Shown piece by piece: positions 48,057 through 57,514 of a stretch of DNA of 64,000 nt. Made by a program: the position numbers and the translations under genes. Under the pieces are notes generated by a model. That model ran no database searches. It worked only from the letters and a program-made list of their open reading frames with translations, and was not told the origin of the DNA. Source of the DNA: Peristeroidobacter soli (GTDB lineage: Bacteria; Pseudomonadota; Gammaproteobacteria; Steroidobacterales; Steroidobacteraceae); contig NZ_RYEV01000003.1 in assembly GCF_004138485.1 (NCBI RefSeq), positions 992,001 through 1,056,000 of the forward strand. The letters are read 5' to 3'. Every line of letters begins with the position of its first letter. Positions within the stretch are counted from its first letter, which is position 1.

Positions 48057-48701
48057 TCACGGCACGGCCTGCGGTTTGCGCAGATGTTCGAACAGATCGC
48101 CCTTCGGTTCGAGTTTGCCCACGGGGAAAGTGCACAGAGTCATCGGGGTGGTGCGGAAGGGATCGTCGAGCGGCAACTTGCGATTCTCGAACCTGATGTA
48201 GCAGTTCTCGCTCAGCCATAGCACCGGGTTTTCCAGCGCGTCTTCGCCCAGTTCGCCGCGCTTGTGCTTGGGCGGCGGTTTGAACGGCGAGCGCGGTATT
48301 TTGATTTTCGGTGCTTCGGCACGCGGGCCGAGCGCTCGATAGTTCCTGCTCGCGGCATCGGCCGCCGCGTCCGTGCCGGATTGTTTCCAATCGGGCGGGG
48401 CCATCGCCGATCCGGAAGGCGCGGCCGCTTCACTCGGCAGATCCAATGGAGCCAACCCTGGCTGCGGTGGCGGCGTGATGGCGCCGGTGACAGGTGCCAT
48501 GGTCAGGGGCGGCGGTGGCCGTTGCTCGCGAGGCTGCGCGGGGATGAGGACAATGCTTCTCGGTGGCCCCCAGTAGCCGGAGTCGGTAACGCGCTTCTGC
48601 GGCCACTCGATGAAGAAGGCCGTCAGGTGCGCGCCGACGACGACCGCCAATATGGCCGGTCGCGACGCGCGCTCGTCGTACAGGAAATCCCTCGCCGCCA
48701 C
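48057..48701 (-). CDS. Proline-rich single-pass membrane protein, TonB/TolA-like build
   Basis: A 214-residue protein from a GTG start. A hydrophobic segment near residues 15-32 (RPAILAVVVGAHLTAFFIEW) is followed by a long Pro/Ala/Lys-rich stalk and a compact C-terminal part with cysteines (ENCYIRFENRKLP ... TTPMTLCTFPVGKLEPKGDLF). The layout is that of an inner-membrane protein reaching into the periplasm, but the C-terminus does not match TonB. It is divergent (about 128 bp) from a secreted protein that does carry a TonB-type C-terminus. Confidence 0.68.
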   Translation of the reverse strand: MAARDFLYDERASRPAILAVVVGAHLTAFFIEWPQKRVTDSGYWGPPRSIVLIPAQPREQRPPPPLTMAPVTGAITPPPQPGLAPLDLPSEAAAPSGSAMAPPDWKQSGTDAAADAASRNYRALGPRAEAPKIKIPRSPFKPPPKHKRGELGEDALENPVLWLSENCYIRFENRKLPLDDPFRTTPMTLCTFPVGKLEPKGDLFEHLRKPQAVP

Positions 48702-48829
48702 GTCATCCCCACTAGGTCCCTTGCCAATAGAGGCCGGTCCGGGTCGAAGGTTCAGTTCGGCGGCGCGCCGCTGGCGCCGGCGCTACGCATCGCCGACAAT
48801 TGGTGCATCAGAAGCTTCGAGACGGGGAT

Positions 48830-49918
48830 ATGCGATTCGCAGTGATTGCTTCGAAGAGGCTCGTACTCACGGCGCTCGCGCTGGCGGCGCTTCCGTTTGG
48901 CTCGGCGTACGCGGACTGCACGCGACCGAACTTCAAGATCACCATCCCCGCCGGCGCCTCGGCGACCGAAGAGGAGATGAAGACGGCCACCCAGGCGCTG
49001 CTCAAGCTCGACCAGGACATGGGCGAGTATCTGCGCTGTATCAAGGGCGCGGCGAGTCAGTCGACGGTCGGCAAGGACGAGGCCACCCGGCAGAAGCTGC
49101 TGCAGGAATATGTCGACTCCCATAACTCGACCACCGATGAGCTGGCGGGTCTGGCGGCCTGCTTCAACGCGCAGGTGGCGGAGTTTCAGAAGACCAAGGG
49201 CGGCGCTGGCGGCAAAGCGGCGGACTGCTCTTCTCACATGGCGGCCGCGAAGAACAGAACGCCGGCACCCGCGCCGGGCGGAACGCCCATGCCCAGCAAT
49301 ATCGTGAAGGAAGCGGACGGCTATTCCTTCGAGCTGCAAGGCGGCTCGTGGAGCTACACGCTGATCCGCGACGACACGCCGCGCTATTGCGGCGAGAAAG
49401 CGGACAAGCACTGTGTGAGGCGCACCGTATTCGTCAGCAACGGCTCGGACCTGGAGCTGGAGTGCAAGGCCTATATCAAATACGACGGCACCGACGCCAA
49501 GGGCGTCGCGCAGCCCGAGGCGCAGGCGGTGGTGCTCAAGAAAACGATTCGCGCGGTGCTGGCCAGCATGGCAGTGGAGGGCGTGAACGCGGGGACTTTC
49601 GAAGCGACCTGCAAGCCGCGTCCGCCTTTGCCGCCGCTCAACACCGAAGCGAACTGCAAATATGAAGTGGTGAAGCCGGTGAATATTTCCGACTTCTATC
49701 CGGCCGAAGCACGTCAGCTCGACGAGCAGGGCCCGGTGGTCGTCGAATTCACCGTGCCCGGCAAGGCGGCCAGCCCCACCGACATCAAGGTGGTGGCGAG
49801 CAGCCTGTCGACTCGTCTGGATCAGGGCGCGGTGCAGGCGGTGGGCGCGATGATCATGAGCAGCCCCTGCAAGAACCAGCGCTATCGGCTGCGCTTGAAC
49901 TTCCAGCTCGAGGAATAG
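48830..49918 (+). CDS. Exported protein with C-terminal TonB-like domain
   Basis: A 362-residue protein with a signal peptide (RLVLTALALAALPFGSAYADC). A helical region (about 35-140) with several cysteines is followed by a beta-rich middle (YSFELQGGSWSYTLIRDDTPRYC) and a TonB C-terminal-like segment (SDFYPAEARQLDEQGPVVVEFTVPGKAASPTDIKVVASSLSTRLDQGAVQAVGAM). There is no membrane anchor beyond the signal, so it is not a classical energy transducer; free TonB-like domains often act as periplasmic binding modules. ATG 48830 begins the signal peptide; an earlier frame start adds ten residues. Confidence 0.75.
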   Translation: MRFAVIASKRLVLTALALAALPFGSAYADCTRPNFKITIPAGASATEEEMKTATQALLKLDQDMGEYLRCIKGAASQSTVGKDEATRQKLLQEYVDSHNSTTDELAGLAACFNAQVAEFQKTKGGAGGKAADCSSHMAAAKNRTPAPAPGGTPMPSNIVKEADGYSFELQGGSWSYTLIRDDTPRYCGEKADKHCVRRTVFVSNGSDLELECKAYIKYDGTDAKGVAQPEAQAVVLKKTIRAVLASMAVEGVNAGTFEATCKPRPPLPPLNTEANCKYEVVKPVNISDFYPAEARQLDEQGPVVVEFTVPGKAASPTDIKVVASSLSTRLDQGAVQAVGAMIMSSPCKNQRYRLRLNFQLEE

Positions 49919-49921
49919 CGC

Positions 49922-50812
49922 TCAGCTCGCGAACCACCACGCGACGGCAATCGTCGCGAGAGTGAACAGGCCTGCCGCCCATTGCAGGCCGTATGAATCG
50001 AAGCGGCGCTCGGGAACCATCCCGAGCGCCACGCCGAGCAGACAGCCGCTCGCAAATCCCGTCACGTGCGCGACCACGTCGGTGCGTTCACCGCCGGCGC
50101 CGAGAAATCCAAGCAACATCACACCGGCGATCAGCGGGCCGAGCCGCTTCGCCCAGCGCAGATTGGTGGCGGTTTCGAGCGTCCATGAATACGCGCTCAA
50201 TATGCCGAGCGCCGCGAACACCGCGGTCGATGCGCCAATCGATCGTTGTTCCACCGGCATCCACAGCGCGTCCAGCGCGTTGCCCATCATCGCGCCGATC
50301 AGAATGCTCGCCCAGGCGACGCCGCCGCCCACTGCGCGTGACACTAGAAAGCCCAACACCGTGCCGAACGCGAGATTGCTCAGAAGATGACCGACGTCGG
50401 CGTGCAGTGTGAGTGCGGTTACGACCCGCCACCATTCGTGGGTCGATGGAATCCCGCCATTCAGCGCGCCACCCTCGAGCCAATCGAAACCGAACATGCC
50501 GCTGCCCGCTGCGTAGGCAACCCACATCATCACCAGGGCATAGAGGATCGATCCGGTCCAGGCGCGAGGCTGGATTCTCGGCAGCTTGGGGATGTGGACA
50601 GGCGCCCGCGCTTCCTGGGCCACCTCGGTCAGATGGCGCACGGCCACCGCCGCCGACTCCTCCGGCACGACCACGACGAACATGCCCCCGCGCACCACGG
50701 TCCAGGAGTGAATGCCGACCGCCGAGAGGATCAGCGTCTGCTGGTCGCAATCGGGCATTCGCAGCGAGCGAAAGACCTCGACCAGATTCGGGGGCGCGTC
50801 GTCGGGCGTCAT
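49922..50812 (-). CDS. Rhomboid-family intramembrane serine protease
   Basis: A 296-residue protein. A soluble N-terminal domain of about 85 residues precedes a six- to seven-helix rhomboid core with the catalytic dyad Ser195 (GAST) and His249 (VVAHVTGF), and the oxyanion residues His142 and Asn146 in HADVGHLLSNLAFG. It should cut transmembrane substrates within the inner membrane. Its ATG (CAT at 50810-50812) overlaps by two bases the ATG of the divergent XRE-family gene, so the promoters of each gene must lie inside the other's coding sequence. Confidence 0.9.
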   Translation of the reverse strand: MTPDDAPPNLVEVFRSLRMPDCDQQTLILSAVGIHSWTVVRGGMFVVVVPEESAAVAVRHLTEVAQEARAPVHIPKLPRIQPRAWTGSILYALVMMWVAYAAGSGMFGFDWLEGGALNGGIPSTHEWWRVVTALTLHADVGHLLSNLAFGTVLGFLVSRAVGGGVAWASILIGAMMGNALDALWMPVEQRSIGASTAVFAALGILSAYSWTLETATNLRWAKRLGPLIAGVMLLGFLGAGGERTDVVAHVTGFASGCLLGVALGMVPERRFDSYGLQWAAGLFTLATIAVAWWFAS

Positions 50813-51251
50813 GACCTGTGGTGCTTTTCCGGGCCGGTCCGCAGGGGTGGGGGCGGCCGGCGGGGATTCCAAGGCAGCCCCCCAAGCCCTGCAGGCCCTG
50901 CCACCCGCGGCGGCCCAGGCGCTGCGCGCCCTGGGCGAGAACCTGGCCATCGCCCGGGTCCGGCGCCGGGAATCCCAGCGGACCTGGGCCAAGCGTCTGG
51001 GCATTTCGGTGCCCACCCTGATCCGGATGGAACGCGGCGATCCCGGCGTCAGTGCCGGGATCTATGCGACCGCGCTCTGGCTGATGGGCCGCGTAGCCGC
51101 CCTGCCAGCCGTCGCCGCCCCCGCTGAGGACAAAGGCGCGCTGGAAAGCGACGTGCACAGCGCCCTGAAACGCCGCGCCGTCCGCTCGGCCGCTTCCATC
51201 GAAGCGCGCCTGGCTCGTGGCAAGCGAGCCAAGAAACAAGAAGCGTCATGA
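50811..51251 (+). CDS. XRE/HipB-like HTH transcriptional regulator
   Basis: A protein of up to 146 residues with a helix-turn-helix core (ALRALGENLAIARVRRRESQRTWAKRLGISVPTLIRMERGDPGVSAGIYATALWLMG) resembling HipB-type regulators, and a basic C-terminal tail (SIEARLARGKRAKKQ). No HipA-like kinase or other toxin is adjacent. ATG 50811 shares two bases with the start codon of the divergent rhomboid gene; a downstream GTG could be the true start, leaving a short intergenic space. Confidence 0.75.
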   Translation: MTCGAFPGRSAGVGAAGGDSKAAPQALQALPPAAAQALRALGENLAIARVRRRESQRTWAKRLGISVPTLIRMERGDPGVSAGIYATALWLMGRVAALPAVAAPAEDKGALESDVHSALKRRAVRSAASIEARLARGKRAKKQEAS

Positions 51252-51303
51252 GATCTCTTCGGCGCGAAGGAGGGGCTCGCACAGCAAGCAAACAGTCGTG
51301 TGA

Positions 51304-51795
51304 TCAGCGGTCCGTCCTGCTGTCGAGCTGCGCGACCAGGCGGATCAGCAGGTCGAGCTGTTGCTGTTGTTTGAGGAGCAGCTCGTTGAGTTGCTGGGTG
51401 CGGACCGCGTCGAGTTTTTCGTGCAGGGCCATGATCTCGATCTCGGCCTTGAGATTGACCTCGTAGTCGTGGGTCGCCATCAGCCGGTCCTTATCGGCCT
51501 GGCGGTTCTGGCTCATCATGATGATGGGGGCCTGCAGCGCGGCCAGCATGGACAGGATCAGATTCAGAAAGATGAAGGGATAGGGATCGGGCGCGTGCTC
51601 CCGGCCGGCGAGCAGATTGAACGCCGCCCAGCAGATGAGGAACACGATGAAGCCGAGGATGAAGGCCCACGAGCCGCCGAAGCCGGCGACGCGATCGGCG
51701 AGCCGGTCGCCCAGGGTCGCTTCGGCGTCGAGCCGGCGATTCGGGTCCTGGAGCGGGGTCCGGCGCAGAAAATCGACGATGGTTGGATGATTCAT
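51304..51795 (-). CDS. DUF1003 membrane protein
   Basis: A 163-residue protein with two adjacent membrane helices (GGSWAFILGFIVFLICWAAFNLL and YPFIFLNLILSMLAALQAPIIMMSQNRQADKDR), the DUF1003 core, followed by a glutamine-rich coiled-coil tail. Family function is unknown; members occur near magnesium/cyclic-nucleotide-gated transport genes. ATG 51795 has a GCGAGG ribosome site; an upstream extension of 11 residues is less likely. Confidence 0.85.
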   Translation of the reverse strand: MNHPTIVDFLRRTPLQDPNRRLDAEATLGDRLADRVAGFGGSWAFILGFIVFLICWAAFNLLAGREHAPDPYPFIFLNLILSMLAALQAPIIMMSQNRQADKDRLMATHDYEVNLKAEIEIMALHEKLDAVRTQQLNELLLKQQQQLDLLIRLVAQLDSRTDR

Positions 51796-51934
51796 GGGGC
51801 CTCGCTGATCCGGTCTGCGCCGGATCATGAACGAGTTTTAACGACGGCGCTGGGATGGCCCGGGGAACATGCCGGGGTGCCATTCGTCCAAGCTCTATAG
51901 ACCGGGTAACGGTTAGGGTGTTTCGGAGAGATTC

Positions 51935-52570
51935 ATGAGTAACGCGGCCCACAGATTCAGAAATACGTTCATCGCGGCGCTCTGCGGCGGCCTGCTGTTG
52001 CCGCTCGCGGGCCACGCGGACGGTTCAGCGCCGGTTCAGGCCGGCTGGAAGACCCAGGAGATTCGTTACAGCTACACCGGCTTCACGACGGCGTACGACT
52101 GCGACGCTGCCGAGGATCGGATCCGAGCCATCCTGCGAGCGCTGGGTGCGCACGAGCAAACGCGCGTGATGGCGCAAGGTTGCACGTTGAATCGGCCGTC
52201 GCGGAATTTCTTCATCACCATCACGACCGCCACGCCGGTGCCGGTGGCCGACCTGCCCAAAACGCCCGCTCCGACCAGTCGCGACGACTTGCTCAAGCGC
52301 CTGGGTGTGCCGGCCAACAAGCTCGATGAAACATTCCCCGCCGAATGGAAAACCGTCGAGCTGTCGCGCGATCGCAAGCTCGACCTCGAGCCCGGCGACT
52401 GCGAGCTGATGGAAGGTCTGCGCGATCACGTGCTGCCGAAGCTGTCGGTGAAGATTCAGACCGATCGGGTCCAGTGCATCCCGCGCCAGGTGTCGCTGCA
52501 GACTCCGGAGCTGACCGTATCGGCGCTGGTGCCGCTGCCGAAGCCGGACGCCGGTAAAACCAAGAGCTGA
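51935..52570 (+). CDS. Exported protein of unknown function
   Basis: A 211-residue protein with a signal peptide (NTFIAALCGGLLLPLAGHA) and four cysteines likely to form disulfides (YDCDAAEDR, QGCTLN, GDCELME, VQCIPRQ). The sequence between them is beta/alpha mixed (RIRAILRALGAHEQTRVMAQGCTLN). No family was recognised. It converges on the aldo/keto reductase gene with a 55-bp gap. Confidence 0.72.
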   Translation: MSNAAHRFRNTFIAALCGGLLLPLAGHADGSAPVQAGWKTQEIRYSYTGFTTAYDCDAAEDRIRAILRALGAHEQTRVMAQGCTLNRPSRNFFITITTATPVPVADLPKTPAPTSRDDLLKRLGVPANKLDETFPAEWKTVELSRDRKLDLEPGDCELMEGLRDHVLPKLSVKIQTDRVQCIPRQVSLQTPELTVSALVPLPKPDAGKTKS

Positions 52571-52625
52571 ACATTGAGCAGGCCGCCGGCAATGTTTCCA
52601 TTGGCCGGCGGCGATCTGAGCAAGG

Positions 52626-53555
52626 TCAGCCGAACAGGCTGACCAATTCTTTCTTTTGCGCCGCCGACAACAGCGGGCCATAGCCGGCCTGCAGGTTGTC
52701 GGACTGGCGATCGGGTTTACCGGTGGCGGGGATGACCGCGGTCACGGCCTCGTTGCTCAGGCAGAACTTCAGAAACATCTGCGCCCAGGAAGTCACGCCG
52801 ATCTCCCTGGCCCAGCCCGGCAATTGTTTGTCCTTCACCTGATTGAACAGCTTGCCGTCGTTGAAGTTGCGATTGGCGAGCACGGCGATGCCGAGGTCCC
52901 TGGCCATCGGGAACAGGCGTTGCTCGGCGCCGCGATTGGTGACCGAGTAATTGATCTGCAGAAAATCCGGCTTGGTTTCCTGAACGACGTCGGCGAGTTG
53001 ATCGTGCGCGGAGTCCAGGTAATGGGTGATGCCGGTGTACTTCACCTTGCCTTGTTGCTTCAGCTCGCGCGCCAGCGCCAGCTGGGTTTTCCAATCGCCC
53101 AGGTTATGAACCTGCAGCAGCTCGACCTTGTCGGTGCGCAACGACTTGAGCGTCTTCTGGAATTGCGCGAGGCCTTTGTCGCGACCGACGACGCCCGAGA
53201 GCTTGGTGGCAATGAATGCTTTCGGACGCAGTTTCGCCTCGGCCAGCAGCGGGCCGAGGATGTCTTCGGCGTTGCTGTACGTCGGCGCGGTGTCGATCAA
53301 CGTCGCGCCGCCATCGAAGAAGCGCTTGAGCACTTCCTTGAGCGCCTCGTATTCCGGGCTGCCCTGTGTGATCTCGAAGCTGCCCGAGGTGCCCATGCCG
53401 ATCGCCGGCACGGCCTCGCCGCTCGAGGGAATGGTTCGTTTCAACATCGTGCCCTCGCTGGCCGCGGCGGCCAGCGATTGCCACGAGCCGCCGAGGAGTG
53501 AAGACCCTGCGAGCATCGCAGCTGAACGGCTCAGGAACTGGCGGCGTGTAGACAT
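52626..53555 (-). CDS. Tat-exported aldo/keto reductase
   Basis: A 309-residue protein with an N-terminal twin-arginine signal (STRRQFLSRSAAMLAG) ending near SLAAAA, then an AKR TIM barrel. The catalytic tetrad is visible as Asp88 (LIDTAPTY), Tyr93, Lys118 (IATKLSG) and His150 (LQVHNLG). Most AKRs are cytosolic NADPH enzymes, so an exported one must carry its cofactor through Tat folded. It lies 31 bp after an exported S9 peptidase gene on the same strand. Confidence 0.88.
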   Translation of the reverse strand: MSTRRQFLSRSAAMLAGSSLLGGSWQSLAAAASEGTMLKRTIPSSGEAVPAIGMGTSGSFEITQGSPEYEALKEVLKRFFDGGATLIDTAPTYSNAEDILGPLLAEAKLRPKAFIATKLSGVVGRDKGLAQFQKTLKSLRTDKVELLQVHNLGDWKTQLALARELKQQGKVKYTGITHYLDSAHDQLADVVQETKPDFLQINYSVTNRGAEQRLFPMARDLGIAVLANRNFNDGKLFNQVKDKQLPGWAREIGVTSWAQMFLKFCLSNEAVTAVIPATGKPDRQSDNLQAGYGPLLSAAQKKELVSLFG

Positions 53556-53586
53556 TGCACGTTCTCCTCTACTGGAACGTGCAACG

Positions 53587-55704
53587 TTACTGAGCTTTCA
53601 GCCAGCGCGCCAGCCACTCGCGAACTTCGTTGAAGAACTGCCGGCTGTTCTCGCCTTGCAGGATCCAGTGATTCTCGTCGGGGAAGATCAACAGGCGGCT
53701 CTCGACCTGCTGACGTTGCAGCACGCTCCAGTATTCGAGCGTGTTGTTCATCGGCACGCGGAAGTCACGTTCACCGACGGTGACCAGCACTGGCGTCTGC
53801 CACTGCGACGCATAGCGAATCGGATTTTGTTTGTTCCAATCCACGCCTTGCTGCCACGGCGGGCCGCCCATGTTCTGTTCACGTGAATAGGTGACATCGC
53901 TGGTGGCCCACTGGCTCTCGAGATTGATCAAACCCGCGTGGCTGATCAGACAGCGATACCGCGTCGTGCTCGCCTGCATCCAGTTGGCGAGATGGCCGCC
54001 GTAGCTCGCGCCGCCGGCGCATTGACGCGAGCCGTCGATGAACGAATAACGCGCGATCGCCTCATCCGCCGCTTGATTGATCTCCAGCGCCGGCCCTTCC
54101 AGCGGATCGCCCTGAATGGCCCGTGAGAAGTCCGCGCCGAAACCAGTAGAGCCGCTGTAGTTGGTGAGCAGCACGACGTAACCGGGCGCCGCGACCAGGT
54201 GATAGTTCCAGCGCAGGGAGAAGGCATCGCGCCACATGCTGTGCGGGCCGCCGTGCATCAGTACCAGCAATGGATATTTCTTGGTCGCATCGAAGCCGGG
54301 CGGGCGCACGATCATGTTGTGAATGCGCGCGCCGCGCTTGCTGTCGAACCAGAAGTGTTCCAGCGGCGCCAGGTCGAGCTGCGCGATCTTCTCCGCCGTG
54401 AACTTCGTCAGCGCCTGATGAGTGCCCCGTTGCAGATCGATGCGCACGACTTCCGGCGGGCTGACGGCGCTGTCGAAATTCGCGATCAGCATCGGCGCGC
54501 TGGCTCGATCCGCGCCAACGAGGTTGCCGTAGCCGCCGGCCTTCACATCGAACGCGAGCTGCGCCTCACCGCCAGTGCTCTTGCCGCGATAGATCTTCGA
54601 ATGACCCGCGTCCTCGGCGAGCAGATAAATGTCACGATTGTTGGGCGCGACGACGAAGTTCAGCGGATCTCGTTCCGCCGGCAAAGTGATATCGGTGCGA
54701 CGAGACAGTGACGGCCAGTCGAATGCAGCCAGATGCGTCGGGCCGAACACCGACTTGCCACGCACTTCGCGAAGCGCGTACAGCGTGCGACCGTCCGGGC
54801 TGAACTCCGGCTCGCTCCAGCCGTCGCCGCCTTTCAAGTCTTCACTCCCGGTCAGGCGCTTCGGCTCGCCGCCTTGCGCGGGAACTTGCCACAACTCGGT
54901 GTTGGTGTAATCGAAGGCGCCGCGATTGGAGTTCCGGGATGCAGCGAAGATCAAGCTTTCGCTATCGGGCGACCAGGTCAGATCCAGCTCGCTCGCGCCC
55001 GGCGTGCTGCGGCCGTCGAAGCCGTGCTGTTTGATCAATTCGGTGCCGGCGAACAGATCGCGCGCATCGTTCGCGCCAATCGTTTGCACGAAGGCGTGCG
55101 GCTGGCGATTCTCGGGCATCCAAGTATCCCAGTTGCGGATCGGGAAGCTGTCGTAGGCGCGAATCTTATATTTGCGCGCCTTCTCTTCAGCGACGATGCG
55201 CTTGCTGTCTTCGTCACTGCGGCTGGCTGGCGGCACGTCGCTGGTGAAGGCGATCTTGCGGCCGTCGGGTGAGAATTTCGGCAAGCGGGCGCCCGTGCTG
55301 AGGGTCGTCGCGCGCAGGGCTTCGCCGCCGGTGGCGATGTCGAGGACATAAATCTGATTGGCGTCGTCGCCGTCGCGTTTGGTGGCGAAGGCGAGGCGCT
55401 TGCTGTCCGGGCTCCAGGTCATGCCGGACTCGCCGGCGCGCGTCTGGGTGAGTCGGCGCGGTGGGGATTTGCCGTCGGTGCTCGCCAACCACAAATCGCT
55501 CACTTGCTGATCGTTGGCATACGCCGGCTCGGTCACGCTGAACACCGCGAGCTTGCCGTCGGGACTGACGGCCGGCGCACCGACTCGTGGCAGCAGCCAG
55601 ACATCTTCGTGTGTGATGGCTCGACGTTCGGCGGCGTGGATCGTTGGGCTCATCAGGCCGATGGCAACCAATGCGATCGCACGTGCTACGAAGCAAGTAT
55701 TCAC
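53587..55704 (-). CDS. Exported S9-family peptidase (acylaminoacyl/prolyl oligopeptidase type)
   Basis: This 705-residue protein has a signal peptide (IALVAIGLMSPTIHAAE), a beta-propeller (about residues 30-430, with SPDSKRLAFATKRDG-like blades) and an alpha/beta-hydrolase domain. The catalytic triad is visible as Ser567 (GGASYGGH), Asp647 (VGERDFRV) and His679 (PDENHWI). It should cleave short peptides in the periplasm. It is divergent from the FecI-type sigma gene and could act on peptides handled by the neighbouring lasso-peptide uptake system, but the same family is very common elsewhere. Confidence 0.9.
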   Translation of the reverse strand: MNTCFVARAIALVAIGLMSPTIHAAERRAITHEDVWLLPRVGAPAVSPDGKLAVFSVTEPAYANDQQVSDLWLASTDGKSPPRRLTQTRAGESGMTWSPDSKRLAFATKRDGDDANQIYVLDIATGGEALRATTLSTGARLPKFSPDGRKIAFTSDVPPASRSDEDSKRIVAEEKARKYKIRAYDSFPIRNWDTWMPENRQPHAFVQTIGANDARDLFAGTELIKQHGFDGRSTPGASELDLTWSPDSESLIFAASRNSNRGAFDYTNTELWQVPAQGGEPKRLTGSEDLKGGDGWSEPEFSPDGRTLYALREVRGKSVFGPTHLAAFDWPSLSRRTDITLPAERDPLNFVVAPNNRDIYLLAEDAGHSKIYRGKSTGGEAQLAFDVKAGGYGNLVGADRASAPMLIANFDSAVSPPEVVRIDLQRGTHQALTKFTAEKIAQLDLAPLEHFWFDSKRGARIHNMIVRPPGFDATKKYPLLVLMHGGPHSMWRDAFSLRWNYHLVAAPGYVVLLTNYSGSTGFGADFSRAIQGDPLEGPALEINQAADEAIARYSFIDGSRQCAGGASYGGHLANWMQASTTRYRCLISHAGLINLESQWATSDVTYSREQNMGGPPWQQGVDWNKQNPIRYASQWQTPVLVTVGERDFRVPMNNTLEYWSVLQRQQVESRLLIFPDENHWILQGENSRQFFNEVREWLARWLKAQ

Positions 55705-55884
55705 TAGCCGCGGCTCCTTGTCGGGGTGGTCGGGCGATTATTACCGATCGATGCTGCGTGTGCGCAGGGTTTGTTTATTTCCGGCAGTAAGCAGCGGGCT
55801 CCGTTGTCACGGGCGTGTCGAATCACGCAATATGCCGCGCGTTTAGCGACGGACCGAATCGTCAGGGATGCCGAGGCTTCTCAT

Positions 55885-56367
55885 ATGGATGTGCTCTTGA
55901 GGCAGTTGCGTGGCCTGAAAAGGTTGCTTCGCCGGCGCGGGGCGTCGCCGGAACAGGCCGAGGATCTGGTGCAGGAAGCCGTACTCCGGCTGCACGCATA
56001 TACCCGCCAGGGTGGCCAGATCCAGAATCAGGAAGCCTTCCTGACCCGTACCGCGATCAATCTGTCCGTCGATCAGCACCGTCATGCCCGGCTCGACAGT
56101 TACGAGAGCCAGCCCATCGAGGAGCTGGAGCTGCCCGATCTGGAGCCCGCGCCGGATGAGGTTTTTGCAGCCGAGCAACGTCTGATGAGAATGCGGGAGG
56201 CGCTGGATCGCGCCAACCCCAGGACACGGGAAGTCTTCTTCATGCATCGTCTTTACGGGTTCAGTCATGCCGAGATCGCACGCCGCTTGCGCATCAGCGT
56301 GAGCGCCGTGGAGAAGCATGTCGCGAGCGCCGTCACGATTCTGGCCATCGAACGGCAACGAGAATGA
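55885..56367 (+). CDS. FecI-like ECF sigma factor of the lasso-peptide locus
   Basis: A 160-residue sigma factor with region 2 (PEQAEDLVQEAVLRLHAYTRQ ... AFLTRTAINLSVDQHRHAR) and region 4 (LDRANPRTREVFFMHRLYGFSHAEIARRLRISVSAVEKHVASAV), FecI group. The ATG at 55885 gives the usual length; the frame is open upstream but that part does not look like sigma sequence. It overlaps fecR by 4 bp (ATGA). It should direct transcription of the receptor/isopeptidase genes when FecR is triggered by the STN-containing receptor. Confidence 0.9.
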   Translation: MDVLLRQLRGLKRLLRRRGASPEQAEDLVQEAVLRLHAYTRQGGQIQNQEAFLTRTAINLSVDQHRHARLDSYESQPIEELELPDLEPAPDEVFAAEQRLMRMREALDRANPRTREVFFMHRLYGFSHAEIARRLRISVSAVEKHVASAVTILAIERQRE

Positions 56368-57416
56368 GCCCTATCGAAGCGCCGACCCTGCAGCCCGTCT
56401 CGCCGGAGCGACTCGCCGAAGCCAGTGTCTGGATCGCGAAGTTGCACGGCGACGCGCGTGGCCGCGCGATCGAGGATGGCCTGCGCCGCTGGTTGCAGGC
56501 GCATCCGGAGAACGCCCGTGCGTTCGAGCTGGCGACCGAGGTCTGGGACGAAGCGGAGCAACTGCGCAGCGCGATCCCCTTTCGTCCGTTGCGTCATGTC
56601 GAGCATCGCCCGCGTTGGGGCGCGCTGGCGACGGCGCTGGCTTGCATGCTGGCGCTGGTGATCGTCGGCATCGTGTGGTTACAAAACGTGGGTGTCGTCG
56701 CCACTGCGGTCGGGGAGCAGCGCCAGTTGGTACTCGAAGACGGCACTCGCGTTTTTCTCAATACCGACACGCGCATCGTCGTGAAGTACGACAAGCAGGT
56801 GCGCCGGGTCGAGCTGCGTCGAGGCGAAGCGCTGTTCAACGTCGCCAGGCGCCAGGATTGGCCGTTCATCGTGACGGCGGGCGATCGTCAGGTCAAAGCG
56901 CTCGGCACGTCGTTTGTGGTGCGCAAGGATGTCGAGCGTCTGGCGGTGACGCTGGTGGAAGGCAGCGTGCTCGTGTCGCCAGTGCAGCCAGTGTTGCCCG
57001 AGCAGATTCAGCCGACTATCGACGCACCGGGCGCGATCGAACAAACACCGGCGGCCGCGGTCCCGGAAGCTCGCAACGGTGCCGGCGAGTTCAAACTCGC
57101 GGCGGGTCAACGACTCACCTTCGACACCGGCTCGGTCACCAAGCTCGATACGCCTTCCATCGAGAAGGCGACGGCATGGCGCCGCGGTCAGGTGATCCTC
57201 GACGACACGCCGCTGCAAGCCGCGGTCATCGAGATGAATCGCTACAACGACGCGAAGTTGATCGTCGCCGATCCGGACACGGCCGCGTTGCCGATCAATG
57301 GTTTATTTCAGGCGGGCGACTCCACGCACTTCGCCAACGCGGTGGCGCAGGCGTACGGGCTCGTCGTCATCCAGCGCGGCAATGAAATAGTTCTATCCGG
57401 CAAACCCATTCAGTGA
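56364..57416 (+). CDS. FecR-like anti-sigma regulator
   Basis: A 350-residue protein with a cytoplasmic DUF4880 region (about 15-60, ASVWIAKLHGDARGRAIEDGLRRWL), one membrane helix (about 86-106), a periplasmic FecR domain (VGEQRQLVLEDGTRVFLNTDTRIVVKYDKQ ... VKALGTSFVVR) and a C-terminal DUF4974-like STN-contact domain (about 265-345). It should hold the sigma factor and sense the STN domain of the downstream receptor. Between the two periplasmic domains is an Ala/Pro-rich linker. Confidence 0.92.
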   Translation: MSPIEAPTLQPVSPERLAEASVWIAKLHGDARGRAIEDGLRRWLQAHPENARAFELATEVWDEAEQLRSAIPFRPLRHVEHRPRWGALATALACMLALVIVGIVWLQNVGVVATAVGEQRQLVLEDGTRVFLNTDTRIVVKYDKQVRRVELRRGEALFNVARRQDWPFIVTAGDRQVKALGTSFVVRKDVERLAVTLVEGSVLVSPVQPVLPEQIQPTIDAPGAIEQTPAAAVPEARNGAGEFKLAAGQRLTFDTGSVTKLDTPSIEKATAWRRGQVILDDTPLQAAVIEMNRYNDAKLIVADPDTAALPINGLFQAGDSTHFANAVAQAYGLVVIQRGNEIVLSGKPIQ

Positions 57417-57514
57417 GGATTTTCTGAGGCTGCAACGTCGATAACCGGTGTGTCAAAAATCCTGACATCTGTTCAGGAGCTGGGGATTGGGGATTCATTG
57501 GTTAGGAGACCACT

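Noticed and set aside
50811-51251. HipAB toxin-antitoxin module
   Set aside because: The HTH protein resembles HipB, but no HipA-like kinase or other toxin gene is adjacent.
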